A DNA stretch of 7,962 nt from an uncultured Clostridia bacterium (GCA_902478725.1 CABSMD010000115.1:1-7962); one strand, 5' to 3'; shown: positions 1-6,810, numbered from the stretch's first letter. Notes: generated by a model not told the origin, from the sequence alone. Made by a program: numbers and translations.

Positions 1-9
1 GTATTAATT

Positions 10-27
10 ATTATATCATAATTTTGC
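10..27. repeat. 18-bp direct repeat, copy 1
   Basis: The sequence attatatcataattttgc occurs here and again, without a mismatch, at 109-126, giving a 99-bp period. Read on the minus strand each copy contains TATAAT, so each could serve as a -10 box. The two copies bracket the hairpin at 36-105. Eighteen identical bases in AT-rich DNA 99 bp apart are unlikely by chance. Possible origins are a local duplication, a recombination core site, or target-site duplication around an 81-bp insert, though 18 bp would be long for a duplication. Confidence 0.85.
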
Positions 28-35
28 TGGTACTG

Positions 36-105
36 AGCAACTTCGCTTTCTCTCATCGATCATTCGTTACCGATAGCTACTTTCCCCGTAAAAACCGAAG
101 TTGCT
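36..105 (-). repeat. Long hairpin / inverted repeat, possible small structured RNA or miniature element
   Basis: The arms agcaacttcg (36-45) and cgaagttgct (96-105) are perfect 10-bp reverse complements. On the minus-strand RNA the stem can continue past one G/G mismatch with five U-A or U-G pairs. A smaller inner stem (UAUCG with CGAUG, around a 12-nt loop) can form inside. The structure lies between the two 18-bp repeats and starts at the predicted start of the minus-strand promoter. There is no clear U-tract terminator after it. It matches no riboswitch or ncRNA family that I can recall. The same inverted repeat could instead be the ends of a tiny non-autonomous element. Confidence 0.4.
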
Positions 106-108
106 TAC

Positions 109-126
109 ATTATATCATAATTTTGC
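109..126. repeat. 18-bp direct repeat, copy 2
   Basis: This is an exact copy of the repeat at 10-27. On the minus strand its TATAAT (plus positions 109-114) sits 17 bp from a TGGAAA (plus positions 132-137), giving this copy a plausible full promoter. Copy 1 has no good -35 at that distance. Confidence 0.85.
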
Positions 127-137
127 CCTGCTTTCCA
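109..137 (-). promoter_or_regulatory. Putative minus-strand sigma-A-type promoter
   Basis: Read on the minus strand there is TGGAAA (-35, four of six matches to TTGACA), a 17-bp spacer and a perfect TATAAT (-10). Transcription would start near position 103-105, exactly at the first strand of the hairpin at 36-105, and run leftwards. This coincidence is the main support. No protein-coding frame starts downstream within the window, so the product would be a small RNA or a leader of a gene beyond the left edge. Confidence 0.4.
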
Positions 138-170
138 CTACATTTTTGAAAACTTGACTACACATTCGCA

Positions 171-249
171 TAAGTGCCCACTTAGGAAACCAACAGAGGA
201 TTTGGGACGCTTCCCAACAAAACCATTTCGGAAGAGGGGACCCTCTTCC
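171..249. repeat. Cluster of three short palindromes
   Basis: Three perfect inverted repeats follow one another: TAAGTG-cc-CACTTA (171-184), TTGGGA-cgct-TCCCAA (202-217) and GGAAGAGGG-ga-CCCTCTTCC (230-249). The last has 9-bp GC-containing arms. None is followed by a run of T on the plus strand, and on the minus strand no clear U-tract follows either, so they are not convincing terminators. They could be protein binding sites or parts of a structured transcript. Their role is unknown. Confidence 0.5.
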
Positions 250-336
250 TATGCTTGCTCTTCCAAAAGTTACATTGAAAAAGCCGGAAAGGAATGGAAC
301 GAATTTGATAATTGAGAGATACTCTAAAAAAGTTTG

Positions 337-355
337 TGGTGCCCAAATGGTGCCC
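337..355. repeat. TGGTGCCC direct-repeat pair, 11-bp period
   Basis: TGGTGCCC is found at 337-344 and again at 348-355, separated by aaa. The copies therefore lie on the same face of the helix. A related GTGCCCA occurs at 174-180. Repeats of this kind resemble arm-type binding sites of tyrosine integrases near the ends of phages and integrative elements, and they also resemble the tandem half-sites of OmpR-family regulators. The sequence alone does not decide between these. Confidence 0.45.
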
Positions 356-443
356 GACTTTCCAAAACCACGCCGCAAGGAGTTATGACGAGAAATAAGC
401 TGATATGCGAAAAAACCTGTATTCAAGCCGCTTTCCAACATTT

Positions 444-471
444 CTTATGAAAGCTTATGAAAAGATATAAG
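444..471. promoter_or_regulatory. Tandem 10-bp repeat, candidate regulator site
   Basis: The decamers cttatgaaag (444-453) and cttatgaaaa (454-463) are adjacent and differ only in the last base. CTTAT (454-458) also pairs with ATAAG (467-471) as a short inverted repeat. A further AT-only palindrome, TTTATT-c-AATAAA, lies at 486-498. These sit about 45 to 100 bp upstream of the expected transcription start of the alpha-galactosidase gene. OmpR-family regulators typically bind such direct repeats spaced by one helical turn, and one is encoded downstream in the same unit, so autoregulation is possible. The central CG expected of a CcpA site is absent. Confidence 0.35.
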
Positions 472-507
472 ACGATTTTCGTTTATTTATTCAATAAAAA
501 ATAAGGG

Positions 508-536
508 TTGATTTAAGATTTTAAAAAAGATATACT
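508..536 (+). promoter_or_regulatory. Sigma-A-type promoter of the alpha-galactosidase operon
   Basis: TTGATT (508-513) is followed by a 17-bp spacer and TATACT (531-536). The -35 matches the consensus at four of six positions and the -10 at five of six. Transcription would start near 543, giving a short leader of about 20 nt before the ribosome binding site aaggacgg (554-561). No attenuator or riboswitch fits in that leader. Confidence 0.75.
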
Positions 537-563
537 AAAGACAAAAATAGTATAAGGACGGTA

Positions 564-2561
564 ATGGTCATGAACCAAAATTGCTTTGCATTGAACGGAG
601 CCGCGTTATTCACGGATTGCTCCGAAAATTTCTCACTGTCCGGCGACAGTGGATTTGTCACGCTGCATCTACCACAAAAAGCCTCCTATTTTGTCGCCTC
701 ACTGGGAAAACCGGTCGGTCTGGAACGGTTCGTATGCAGCCATCGTTTGCAGCCTTTCTTTATGGACGCTAAAAGCGGCTCCTCCCTTTCAGAGCTTCCC
801 ATCGAAACCCAGTGGCTTGGTTTATTGCATTCGGACGGAAGCTATACAATCATTCTGCCTCTTGCTCTGGAACCATTCCGCGCCAGTCTGGGCGGAAATG
901 AAAAGGGAGAGCTGCTCGTCACGATCGAAACCGGGGACGACGCCACTGTGGGAGAGTCCGCTTTGGCGCTTTACATCGCCCACGGGGACAATTTTTATCA
1001 GATGATGGAGACGGCTGGGCAAAAAATGGCCGACCGTTTGCAAACCTGCCGGATTCGGACGGACAAGCAGGCTCCGGACTGTATGCAATATTTCGGCTGG
1101 TGTACCTGGAATGCATTTTACGCGGATGTTTCCCACAAAAAGGTGTTTGAAGGTCTGGAAAGTTTTCGCGCGGGTGGGATCGTTCCCAAATTCCTGCTTT
1201 TAGACGACGGCTGGCAGACGGTGAACAGCTCCGAGCCCAATCGCGGCCATCACCAGCTTTCCGGTTTTGAGCCGAACGAAAAATTCAATCACGATCTTAC
1301 ACCAACGATAGCAACGGCTAAAAACGAATATGGTGTGGAGCTGTTTTACGTCTGGCACGCGATTTTGGGTTACTGGGGCGGTGCGGATCCTGCCGCCATG
1401 CAGAAATATGAAGTAAGGTTAAAATGCCAACACCATTCCCCTGCCATGTTTACTGTCAACGAAAAATATGCCACTAACCTGCGTTTTCCATACGGTTTTA
1501 TTGGTGAAGACCACATTTTTTCATTCTATAATGACTATCACAGGGCGCTGCACCAGCAGGGCGTGGACGGCGTGAAGGTGGATGTGCAGGCTGCGCTGGA
1601 AGGCGCGGCTGAGGGCGAAGGCGGCAGGGTACGCTTGACGAACCGCTACCGGGAGGCACTGGAGGCTTCCACACAGCTTCATTTTAAAGGCGAGCTGATC
1701 AACTGTATGTCAAGCAACAACGACACGGTTTATGCCACAAGGAATTCCAATTTGATGCGCTCGTCGGATGATTTTTTCCCGAACAAGCCCGAAAGCCACG
1801 GCCAGCATGTATATAAAAATGCAATCAACAGCGTATGGATGGGATTGTTCACCTGGTGCGACTGGGATATGTTCCAGTCAGCGCACGAATACGGCGGCTT
1901 TCACGCGGCGGCGCGTGCCATCAGCGGCGGGCCTGTTTATGTATCCGACGCGGTCGGGGAGCACGATTTTTCCGTGATTCAAAAGCTGGTGCTTTCAGAT
2001 GGAACGTTGCCCTTGGCGCAAACCATCGGCCGGCCGACAATGGATTCGCTGTTTTGCGATCCGAATCAGCAGCTATTTAAAATTTTTAATCATAACGTAT
2101 GCAGTGGCGTGGTGGGTATCTTCAACATGCAGCATGAAGGATCGGAGCCGTTATCCTGCACCGTTGACGGCCGGGATATCGACGGGTTCCCGCAAGGGGA
2201 TTACGCCGTGTACCTGCACAACCAAAGACAGATGTATCAAAATCAGGCCCCGGTCAGCCTCAAGCCCCGTGAATACGAAGTGGCTACGATTGCCAAAATA
2301 GAGAATGGGATTGCCCCAATCGGGCTAGCTGAAAAATTCAACAGCGGAGGAACAGTCGAGTCGGCAGGTTGGCAAGGCGAGCTCTATTCTATAGTCCCGA
2401 AGGATGACGGCACACTTTTGCTCTACTGTGAAAAAACTCCTAAAAGCGTACTGATTGGTGAGACGGAAACCAACGGAGCTGCGTCTAACGCCTCATTTGA
2501 AAAAAACGGTAACCTGCTTACCATTCAAGCTAAAAAAGGAAAACCAATTACAATATCCTAA
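564..2561 (+). CDS. GH36 raffinose-synthase-type (Sip1-related) alpha-galactosidase
   Basis: A 665-aa cytoplasmic enzyme predicted to release alpha-1,6-linked galactose from raffinose-family oligosaccharides or other galactosides; it has no signal peptide or membrane segment. Visible hallmarks of the raffinose synthase/alkaline alpha-galactosidase branch of GH36 are GWCTWNAF (178-185), LLLDDGW (211-217), DGVKVDVQ (335-342) with D340 the expected nucleophile, RSSDDF (399-404) with D403 the likely acid/base, DWDMFQS (433-439) and GGPVYVSD (455-462), followed by HDFSVIQKLVLSDG. Residues 1-160 form the beta-rich N-terminal domain, about 170-490 the catalytic barrel, and the rest a C-terminal beta domain. 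Plant relatives have Asp where this protein has N183. The start at 564 has aaggacgg five bases upstream; the ATG at 570 is an in-frame alternative. Hydrolase is more likely than raffinose synthase in a bacterium, but transglycosylation cannot be excluded. Probably transcribed together with the two-component genes downstream. Confidence 0.9.
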   Translation: MVMNQNCFALNGAALFTDCSENFSLSGDSGFVTLHLPQKASYFVASLGKPVGLERFVCSHRLQPFFMDAKSGSSLSELPIETQWLGLLHSDGSYTIILPLALEPFRASLGGNEKGELLVTIETGDDATVGESALALYIAHGDNFYQMMETAGQKMADRLQTCRIRTDKQAPDCMQYFGWCTWNAFYADVSHKKVFEGLESFRAGGIVPKFLLLDDGWQTVNSSEPNRGHHQLSGFEPNEKFNHDLTPTIATAKNEYGVELFYVWHAILGYWGGADPAAMQKYEVRLKCQHHSPAMFTVNEKYATNLRFPYGFIGEDHIFSFYNDYHRALHQQGVDGVKVDVQAALEGAAEGEGGRVRLTNRYREALEASTQLHFKGELINCMSSNNDTVYATRNSNLMRSSDDFFPNKPESHGQHVYKNAINSVWMGLFTWCDWDMFQSAHEYGGFHAAARAISGGPVYVSDAVGEHDFSVIQKLVLSDGTLPLAQTIGRPTMDSLFCDPNQQLFKIFNHNVCSGVVGIFNMQHEGSEPLSCTVDGRDIDGFPQGDYAVYLHNQRQMYQNQAPVSLKPREYEVATIAKIENGIAPIGLAEKFNSGGTVESAGWQGELYSIVPKDDGTLLLYCEKTPKSVLIGETETNGAASNASFEKNGNLLTIQAKKGKPITIS

Positions 2562-2613
2562 ATATTCAGGACTTGTTCATGCGGCCGTCACAAAAGCGCG
2601 GTATTCTGATAGT

Positions 2614-2621
2614 GGGGGTGA
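2614..2621 (+). promoter_or_regulatory. Ribosome binding site fixing the response regulator start
   Basis: gggggtga matches the ideal GGAGGTGA at seven of eight bases and ends five bases before the GTG at 2627. It selects that GTG over the upstream in-frame TTG (2573) and GTG (2618), which would add 18 or 3 residues ahead of a normal receiver-domain start and have no comparable site. Confidence 0.75.
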
Positions 2622-2626
2622 AAACA

Positions 2627-3295
2627 GTGTATCATATTTTGGTGGTTGACGATGAGGAAAAAATTCGTAAAATTGTCCGAAAGTACGCGGAGTTTGAGGG
2701 ATACCAGGTGACCGAGGCCGGTGACGGCATGGAGGCGGTCGAAATCTGCAAACACGAACGGTTTGACATCCTGATCCTGGATGTGATGATGCCGGAGCTC
2801 GACGGCTTTTCCGCCTGCCGTGAAATCCGAAAAAGTTGCGACACACCAGTACTGATGCTGTCCGCCCGCGGAGAGGAGTACGACCGGATCCATGGGTTCG
2901 AGCTGGGGATCGACGATTATGTGGTCAAGCCCTTCTCCCCCAAGGAACTCATGATGCGGGTACAGGCGATCTTAAAGCGCAGCCAGCCGCAGGAGGCCAA
3001 GAAGGATATCGTCACACTGGAGGGACTTACGGTGGATTTCACCGGCAGACTGGTCTACATTGACGGCCAAAAGATGGATATGTCACCGAAGGAATATGAT
3101 CTTTTTTTCTATCTGGTCAGAAACCGCAATATCGCCCTGACCCGCGAAAATCTGATTACCAATGTCTGGGGATACGATTTTTACGGCGACGACCGGACGC
3201 TGGACACACACATCAAGTTGCTGCGCAAGCGTCTTGGGGCGTACAGCCATTATATCGTGACCTTACGAGGGGTGGGATACCGCTTTGAAACGTAA
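2627..3295 (+). CDS. OmpR/PhoB-family response regulator
   Basis: A 222-aa DNA-binding response regulator, typical family length when read from the GTG at 2627. The N-terminal receiver domain (about 1-118) shows the acidic pair D8/D9, phospho-acceptor D52 in LDVMMP, S79 in the switch position and K101 in VVKPFSP. The C-terminal winged helix (about 128-222) has the family pattern MSPKEYDLFFYLVRN, TRENLITNVWGYDF, DDRTLDTHIKLLRKRL and the final LRGVGYRFE. It should be phosphorylated by the kinase that follows, whose TTG start lies inside its last codons (11-nt overlap), implying translational coupling. It lies 65 nt after the alpha-galactosidase with no clear promoter or terminator between, so co-transcription is likely. 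The target genes are unknown; the alpha-galactosidase promoter and the divergent sugar operon are natural candidates. Confidence 0.93.
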   Translation: MYHILVVDDEEKIRKIVRKYAEFEGYQVTEAGDGMEAVEICKHERFDILILDVMMPELDGFSACREIRKSCDTPVLMLSARGEEYDRIHGFELGIDDYVVKPFSPKELMMRVQAILKRSQPQEAKKDIVTLEGLTVDFTGRLVYIDGQKMDMSPKEYDLFFYLVRNRNIALTRENLITNVWGYDFYGDDRTLDTHIKLLRKRLGAYSHYIVTLRGVGYRFET

Positions 3296-4748
3296 CGGAA
3301 TCAGCATCAAATGGAACCTGTTTGCCTATCTTGCGGGATTTGTGGCAGTCTTACTGATCCTGCTGTGGCTGTTCCAGATTGTATTTTTAGAGAGTTTTTA
3401 CAAGGCGATTAAAACGCAATCGATCAAGTCGTCTGCCGAGTTGATCGCCAAAAACATCGACAGCGAAAATCTGCAAGACCTGCTGGAACGTATCTCCCAG
3501 CAAAACGGGATAGCGGTAAAGATTACGGATAGCTCCGGGCAGATGCTGTTCGAGGCCACCGATCCCTTCCCGGACGGTGGTATTCAGCGGATGCCAAACA
3601 ATGAAATCAAGCTCTTATATGAGAAGGCAAAGGAAAACAATGGTACGGCGGTCGAGCTTTTTTCGGTGGAACAGTTCAAAGGATGGGAGCATGGCAATTT
3701 TGCCGGTAGGATGCCGCCGCCGAAGGCGAACCCAATGCAAACCCTGCTGCTTTCCAAAATCGTCACAAGATCGGATGGCACTGAGGTTTTGGTACTGTTG
3801 AGCGCGACCATCACGCCGGTCAACGCAACGGTGGAGACTCTGAAGGTAGAACTGATCTGGATTACCTTTGCCCTTTTGCTTTTGTCCGCGCTGCTGGCTT
3901 GGCTGATCTCCAAAAAAATTTCCCGGCCGATCATCAAGATTAATGAATCCGCCAAGGAGTTGGCTCAAGGGGATTACGATACGGTATTTGCCGCCACAGG
4001 TTATCGTGAGGTAGCGGAATTAAACGATACCCTAAACTACGCTGCGAAGGAGTTGTCAAAGGTAGAGAGCCTGCGACGAGAACTGATCGCCAACGTTTCA
4101 CACGACCTGCGCACACCACTCACCATGATTACAGGGTATGCGGAGATGATGCGTGACATACCGGACGAAAATACGCCGGAAAATGTACAGATTATCATTG
4201 ACGAAGCCAATCGTCTGACCGAGCTGGTCAACGATATGCTCGACCTGTCCAAGCTCCAGTCCGACATCGGCCGACTGACCTACAGCGATTTCAGCCTGAC
4301 GCAGAGCATACGCGAAATCCTGCTCCGGTATAAAAAGCTGACGGAACAGGACGGCTATCACATCAAATTTATAAGCGGTACGGACGCATTCGTTCACGCC
4401 GATGCGGTGAAGATATCGCAGGTCGTGTATAACCTGATCAACAACGCCATTCATTACACCGGTGAGGACAAGAGTATCACGGTTTGCCAGAGCGTGCATG
4501 ACAATATTGTCAGGGTTGAGGTGATCGACACGGGAAACGGGATCAGCGCGGAAGAAATCCCCTATATCTGGGAACGCTATTACAAAGCCAATAAGTCGCA
4601 CAAGCGCGCCGCAGTCGGAACCGGCCTGGGGCTGGCGATCGTTAAAAAGATTCTGGAGTTGCATCAGGCGCAATATGGCGTCATCAGCTCTGACGGACAG
4701 GGCAGTATCTTCTGGTTTGAGTTGCATACAGTTAGTATTGAAAACTAA
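3285..4748 (+). CDS. Membrane sensor histidine kinase, HAMP-HisKA-HATPase
   Basis: A 487-aa class I sensor kinase and the partner of the preceding regulator. It has a first membrane helix at about 12-35, an extracytoplasmic sensor region of about 150 residues (37-187) with no signature I recognise, and a second helix at about 188-208. HAMP follows to about 260, then HisKA with H273 in NVSHDLRTPLT, and a HATPase domain with N386/N387 in the N box, DTGNGI (415-420) in G1 and GTGLGL (445-450) in G2. All catalytic motifs are intact. The start is a TTG at 3285, overlapping the regulator stop, with a GGGGTGGGA-type ribosome binding site upstream (3269-3277); no in-frame ATG lies near. The sensor region is mixed alpha/beta in appearance with a Pro-rich stretch (MPPPKANP), so the signal cannot be named. 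The stop codon runs directly into the terminator stem. Confidence 0.93.
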   Translation: MKRNGISIKWNLFAYLAGFVAVLLILLWLFQIVFLESFYKAIKTQSIKSSAELIAKNIDSENLQDLLERISQQNGIAVKITDSSGQMLFEATDPFPDGGIQRMPNNEIKLLYEKAKENNGTAVELFSVEQFKGWEHGNFAGRMPPPKANPMQTLLLSKIVTRSDGTEVLVLLSATITPVNATVETLKVELIWITFALLLLSALLAWLISKKISRPIIKINESAKELAQGDYDTVFAATGYREVAELNDTLNYAAKELSKVESLRRELIANVSHDLRTPLTMITGYAEMMRDIPDENTPENVQIIIDEANRLTELVNDMLDLSKLQSDIGRLTYSDFSLTQSIREILLRYKKLTEQDGYHIKFISGTDAFVHADAVKISQVVYNLINNAIHYTGEDKSITVCQSVHDNIVRVEVIDTGNGISAEEIPYIWERYYKANKSHKRAAVGTGLGLAIVKKILELHQAQYGVISSDGQGSIFWFELHTVSIEN

Positions 4749-4786
4749 AACAGCCAAACGTCAAAATTTTTGACGTTTGGCTGTTT
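4748..4786. terminator. Bidirectional intrinsic terminator between converging operons
   Basis: Two perfect 19-nt arms (4748-4766 and 4768-4786, inner core cagccaaacgtcaaaa) meet with one base between them, so the real loop would open within the A/T centre. On the plus strand the stem ends in TGTTTCTTAATT and on the minus strand in TGTTTTAGTTTT, giving U-rich tails both ways. It begins in the kinase stop codon and lies 5 bases from the stop of the convergent oxidoreductase, so it serves both transcripts. Confidence 0.9.
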
Positions 4787-4791
4787 CTTAA

Positions 4792-5817
4792 TTAATAGCG
4801 TATTGCTTTTCCGTTTTTCGCAGATTCGTAGATCGCGCAGACTAATCTTTGTGTCTTGACACCCTCCGCCGCAGTTATTTCAGGTGGAATCCCCTGCTCC
4901 AAGGTTTCATAAAAATTTCGGATCTGCTTGGTATGGTTGACGCCCCAGTACCCTTTCGCACCAGCTCCATAATTGAAGGTTTCGTTCGGGTTATTTTCCG
5001 CCACCCACTCACGTCCATCATGAAAGCGAATCGACGCACGGTCACCCAGAATTTGAATCAACGCCTTTTCACATTGCAGCTCGATCGCGACCGGCGCATT
5101 GCAGGAATTATAATTGCAGGCGGAAAAATGCAGCTTTACGCCGTTCTTGAACCGGATCAGGCCACAGGCCTCGTCCTCCACTTCGATCACATCCTGCAAG
5201 GTACGGTTGGCAATATGGGTATCCACCGTGTCAATATCGCTGTCGATAAACCACCGGACCATATCCAGCGTATGGATCGCCTGGTTGATCATCACGCCGC
5301 CGCCCTCGGTGTCCCACCTGCCGCGCCACGAATCACTTTTATAATAGGAAGCATCCCGAAACCAGTCCACATGAAACCGGGCACCAAGCACCTTACCGAC
5401 AGCACCGCTTTGCAAGGTATCCTTAACCAACAAAGCCCCCTGGTTGTACCTGTTCTGGAAAATTACACCCAGGGTGACGCCGTTGTCCGATGCCGCCCGT
5501 TCCATTGCTTGTGCGTCCTCCACGGTAGTTGCCATCGGCTTTTCGGTCAGCACATGTTTTTTCGCCTCCGCCGCGTACACCGTGACCGGCTTGTGCAGAT
5601 AATGCGGCAGGCAGATATGTACCACATCGATGCCAGCATGGTCGATCATATCCTTATAATCAGTATAATACGCACAGTCAAATTGGCCGGCGGCCTTTTT
5701 GGCTCTTTGCCCGTCAATATCACAGACCGCGGCAAGCTTTCCGTTGGATAAATCCTGCAACGAGTAGGCGTGCATAGGGTAGATATTCCCGCAGCCTACG
5801 ATTCCCGCTTTTAACAT
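4792..5817 (-). CDS. Gfo/Idh/MocA-family sugar oxidoreductase
   Basis: A 341-aa cytoplasmic NAD(P)-dependent dehydrogenase, full length for the family. The N-terminal Rossmann domain starts with GIVGCGN (5-11) and contains the EKP motif (E92-K93-P94), where K93 is the expected catalytic lysine. The C-terminal substrate domain (about 125-330) has GGGVMINQAIHTLD (172-185), in which H182 and D185 are the usual catalytic/substrate positions. The family oxidises a ring hydroxyl of sugars, glycosides or inositols, or reduces the keto form; the exact substrate is not readable. It is the last gene of the minus-strand operon, 13 nt after the 321-aa TIM-barrel gene, with a gagggaga ribosome binding site just before its ATG. 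Its C-terminus (AIYESAKNGK) resembles that of the partial oxidoreductase at the right edge, so the operon carries two diverged family members. Confidence 0.92.
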   Translation of the reverse strand: MLKAGIVGCGNIYPMHAYSLQDLSNGKLAAVCDIDGQRAKKAAGQFDCAYYTDYKDMIDHAGIDVVHICLPHYLHKPVTVYAAEAKKHVLTEKPMATTVEDAQAMERAASDNGVTLGVIFQNRYNQGALLVKDTLQSGAVGKVLGARFHVDWFRDASYYKSDSWRGRWDTEGGGVMINQAIHTLDMVRWFIDSDIDTVDTHIANRTLQDVIEVEDEACGLIRFKNGVKLHFSACNYNSCNAPVAIELQCEKALIQILGDRASIRFHDGREWVAENNPNETFNYGAGAKGYWGVNHTKQIRNFYETLEQGIPPEITAAEGVKTQRLVCAIYESAKNGKAIRY

Positions 5818-5830
5818 AACAGTCTCCCTC

Positions 5831-6796
5831 TTATGCCCACCACATCTCGCTTGGACTTTCGCTTATGATGACGTCTTTTAGGAATTCGATGGCCTTTGTC
5901 AGCCCTTCCTTCTGGGACATCAGGCTATCCTCATGCTCGATGCTCAGCGCACCGTCGTAGCCGATCTTACGCAGCATACTGATCATATCGCACCAAACCG
6001 CGCGGTCATGGCCATACCCGATGGTACGGAACACCCACGAACGGTCAAGAACCGCGCCATAATGCTTGGTGTCAAGTACGCCATTGACCTGGGTGTTTCT
6101 TTCATCGATCTTGGTATCCTTCGCATGGAAGTGATGGATCGCGCCAGCCAGTTCTTTGATAGCAGGTACCGGATCGATTCCCTGCCAGAACAGGTGGCTC
6201 GGGTCAAAGTTCGCGCCGATGATGTCGCCAACGGCGGCCCGCAGCTTCAAAAGGGTCTCTGGATTGTAAACACAGAAGCCCGGATGCATTTCAAGTGCAA
6301 TCTTTTTTACATTGTGCGCCTGCGCAAAGGCGGCCGCTTCCTTCCAATAAGGAATCAGCACTTCGTTCCACTGGTAATCCAAAATACTCAGAAAATCATC
6401 CGGCCAGGGACAAACGACCCAGTTCGGGTATTGGGACTCCGGGCAATCACCCGGGCAGCCGGAGAAGGTAACCACGGTATCTACCCCGAGCTTTTCCGCA
6501 ACCAAAACGGAATTTCTAAAATCCTCCACCGCCTTTTGGGCAATCGCCTTTTGCGGATGGACATGGTTGGAATGCGCGCTGATGGCACAGATCTCCAGAT
6601 TGTATTTTTCCAAAAGCCCCTTGATCTCGTCTACTTTTCTGTCATCGTTTAAGATTTCGGCAGGCTTTAAATGCGCATCGCCCGGAAATCCGCCACAGCC
6701 GATCTCCAGTGTCTGCACTCCCAGGCCGCTCAAGAACTTCATGGCCTCTTCCAGCGAAACCCCGCTTAACGGTACTGTCAATACTCCTAATTTCAT
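5831..6796 (-). CDS. Sugar phosphate isomerase/epimerase-like TIM-barrel protein (321 aa)
   Basis: A 321-aa member of the xylose-isomerase-like TIM-barrel family (AP endonuclease 2 fold), which uses a divalent metal to enolise or epimerise sugars. Likely metal ligands are E169 (ALEMHP), D198 (NFDPSH), H224 (HFHAKD) and E287 (SIEHED), one at the end of each expected strand. It belongs to a recognisable subgroup with CPGD-x-PE-x-x-YPNW (about 114-126), NFDPSHLFWQGIDPV (196-210), RSWVFRTIGYGHD (252-264) and the conserved tail EMWWA. Members are often encoded beside Gfo/Idh/MocA oxidoreductases, as here, which suggests they act on the keto sugar made by the dehydrogenase. The ATG is preceded by gggaggaa. 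Three cysteines (114, 118, 129) cluster near the active-site side, but C118 looks variable in my memory of the family. The 'sugar phosphate' in the family name is not evidence of a phosphorylated substrate. Confidence 0.87.
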   Translation of the reverse strand: MKLGVLTVPLSGVSLEEAMKFLSGLGVQTLEIGCGGFPGDAHLKPAEILNDDRKVDEIKGLLEKYNLEICAISAHSNHVHPQKAIAQKAVEDFRNSVLVAEKLGVDTVVTFSGCPGDCPESQYPNWVVCPWPDDFLSILDYQWNEVLIPYWKEAAAFAQAHNVKKIALEMHPGFCVYNPETLLKLRAAVGDIIGANFDPSHLFWQGIDPVPAIKELAGAIHHFHAKDTKIDERNTQVNGVLDTKHYGAVLDRSWVFRTIGYGHDRAVWCDMISMLRKIGYDGALSIEHEDSLMSQKEGLTKAIEFLKDVIISESPSEMWWA

Positions 6797-6810
6797 AAAA
6801 CATTCCTCCC

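Larger units (their letters stand above)
1..507. other. Gene-free left flank, repeat-rich
   Basis: I see no convincing gene in this stretch. It is more AT-rich than the genes to its right and carries the structures listed separately: an 18-bp direct repeat, a long hairpin, three short palindromes, the TGGTGCCC pair and a 10-bp tandem repeat. The one longer open frame (minus strand, 115-441, 108 codons) has no recognisable domain, no good ribosome binding site and a composition driven by the repeats, so it is not called. The repeat content would fit the end of an integrated element or a remnant of one. That is an inference, as no integrase or transposase gene is visible. Confidence 0.6.

Noticed and set aside
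115..441. Minus-strand open frame of 108 codons in the left flank
   Set aside because: No recognisable domain, no good ribosome binding site, and it runs through the palindromes and the TGGTGCCC repeats. It could contain a decayed integrase end, but nothing in the residues supports that.
2506..2520. GGTAA-cctgc-TTACC hairpin near the end of the alpha-galactosidase gene
   Set aside because: It lies inside the coding sequence, is only five base pairs and is not followed by a T run, so it is not a terminator.
2573..2626. N-terminal extension of the response regulator from TTG 2573
   Set aside because: The receiver domain normally begins a few residues before the ILVVDDE strand, and the GTG at 2627 has the strong ribosome binding site.
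4098..4757. Long minus-strand open frame opposite the histidine kinase
   Set aside because: It is antisense to the conserved HisKA/HATPase coding region, whose motifs are all intact on the plus strand, and has no family signature of its own.
4849..5751. 300-codon plus-strand open frame opposite the oxidoreductase
   Set aside because: A shadow of the Gfo/Idh/MocA gene caused by its codon bias; it has no domain signature and lies beyond the terminator of the plus-strand operon without its own promoter.
5933..6652. 239-codon plus-strand open frame opposite the 321-aa TIM-barrel gene
   Set aside because: Also an antisense shadow. The minus-strand protein has metal-site motifs and a good ribosome binding site.
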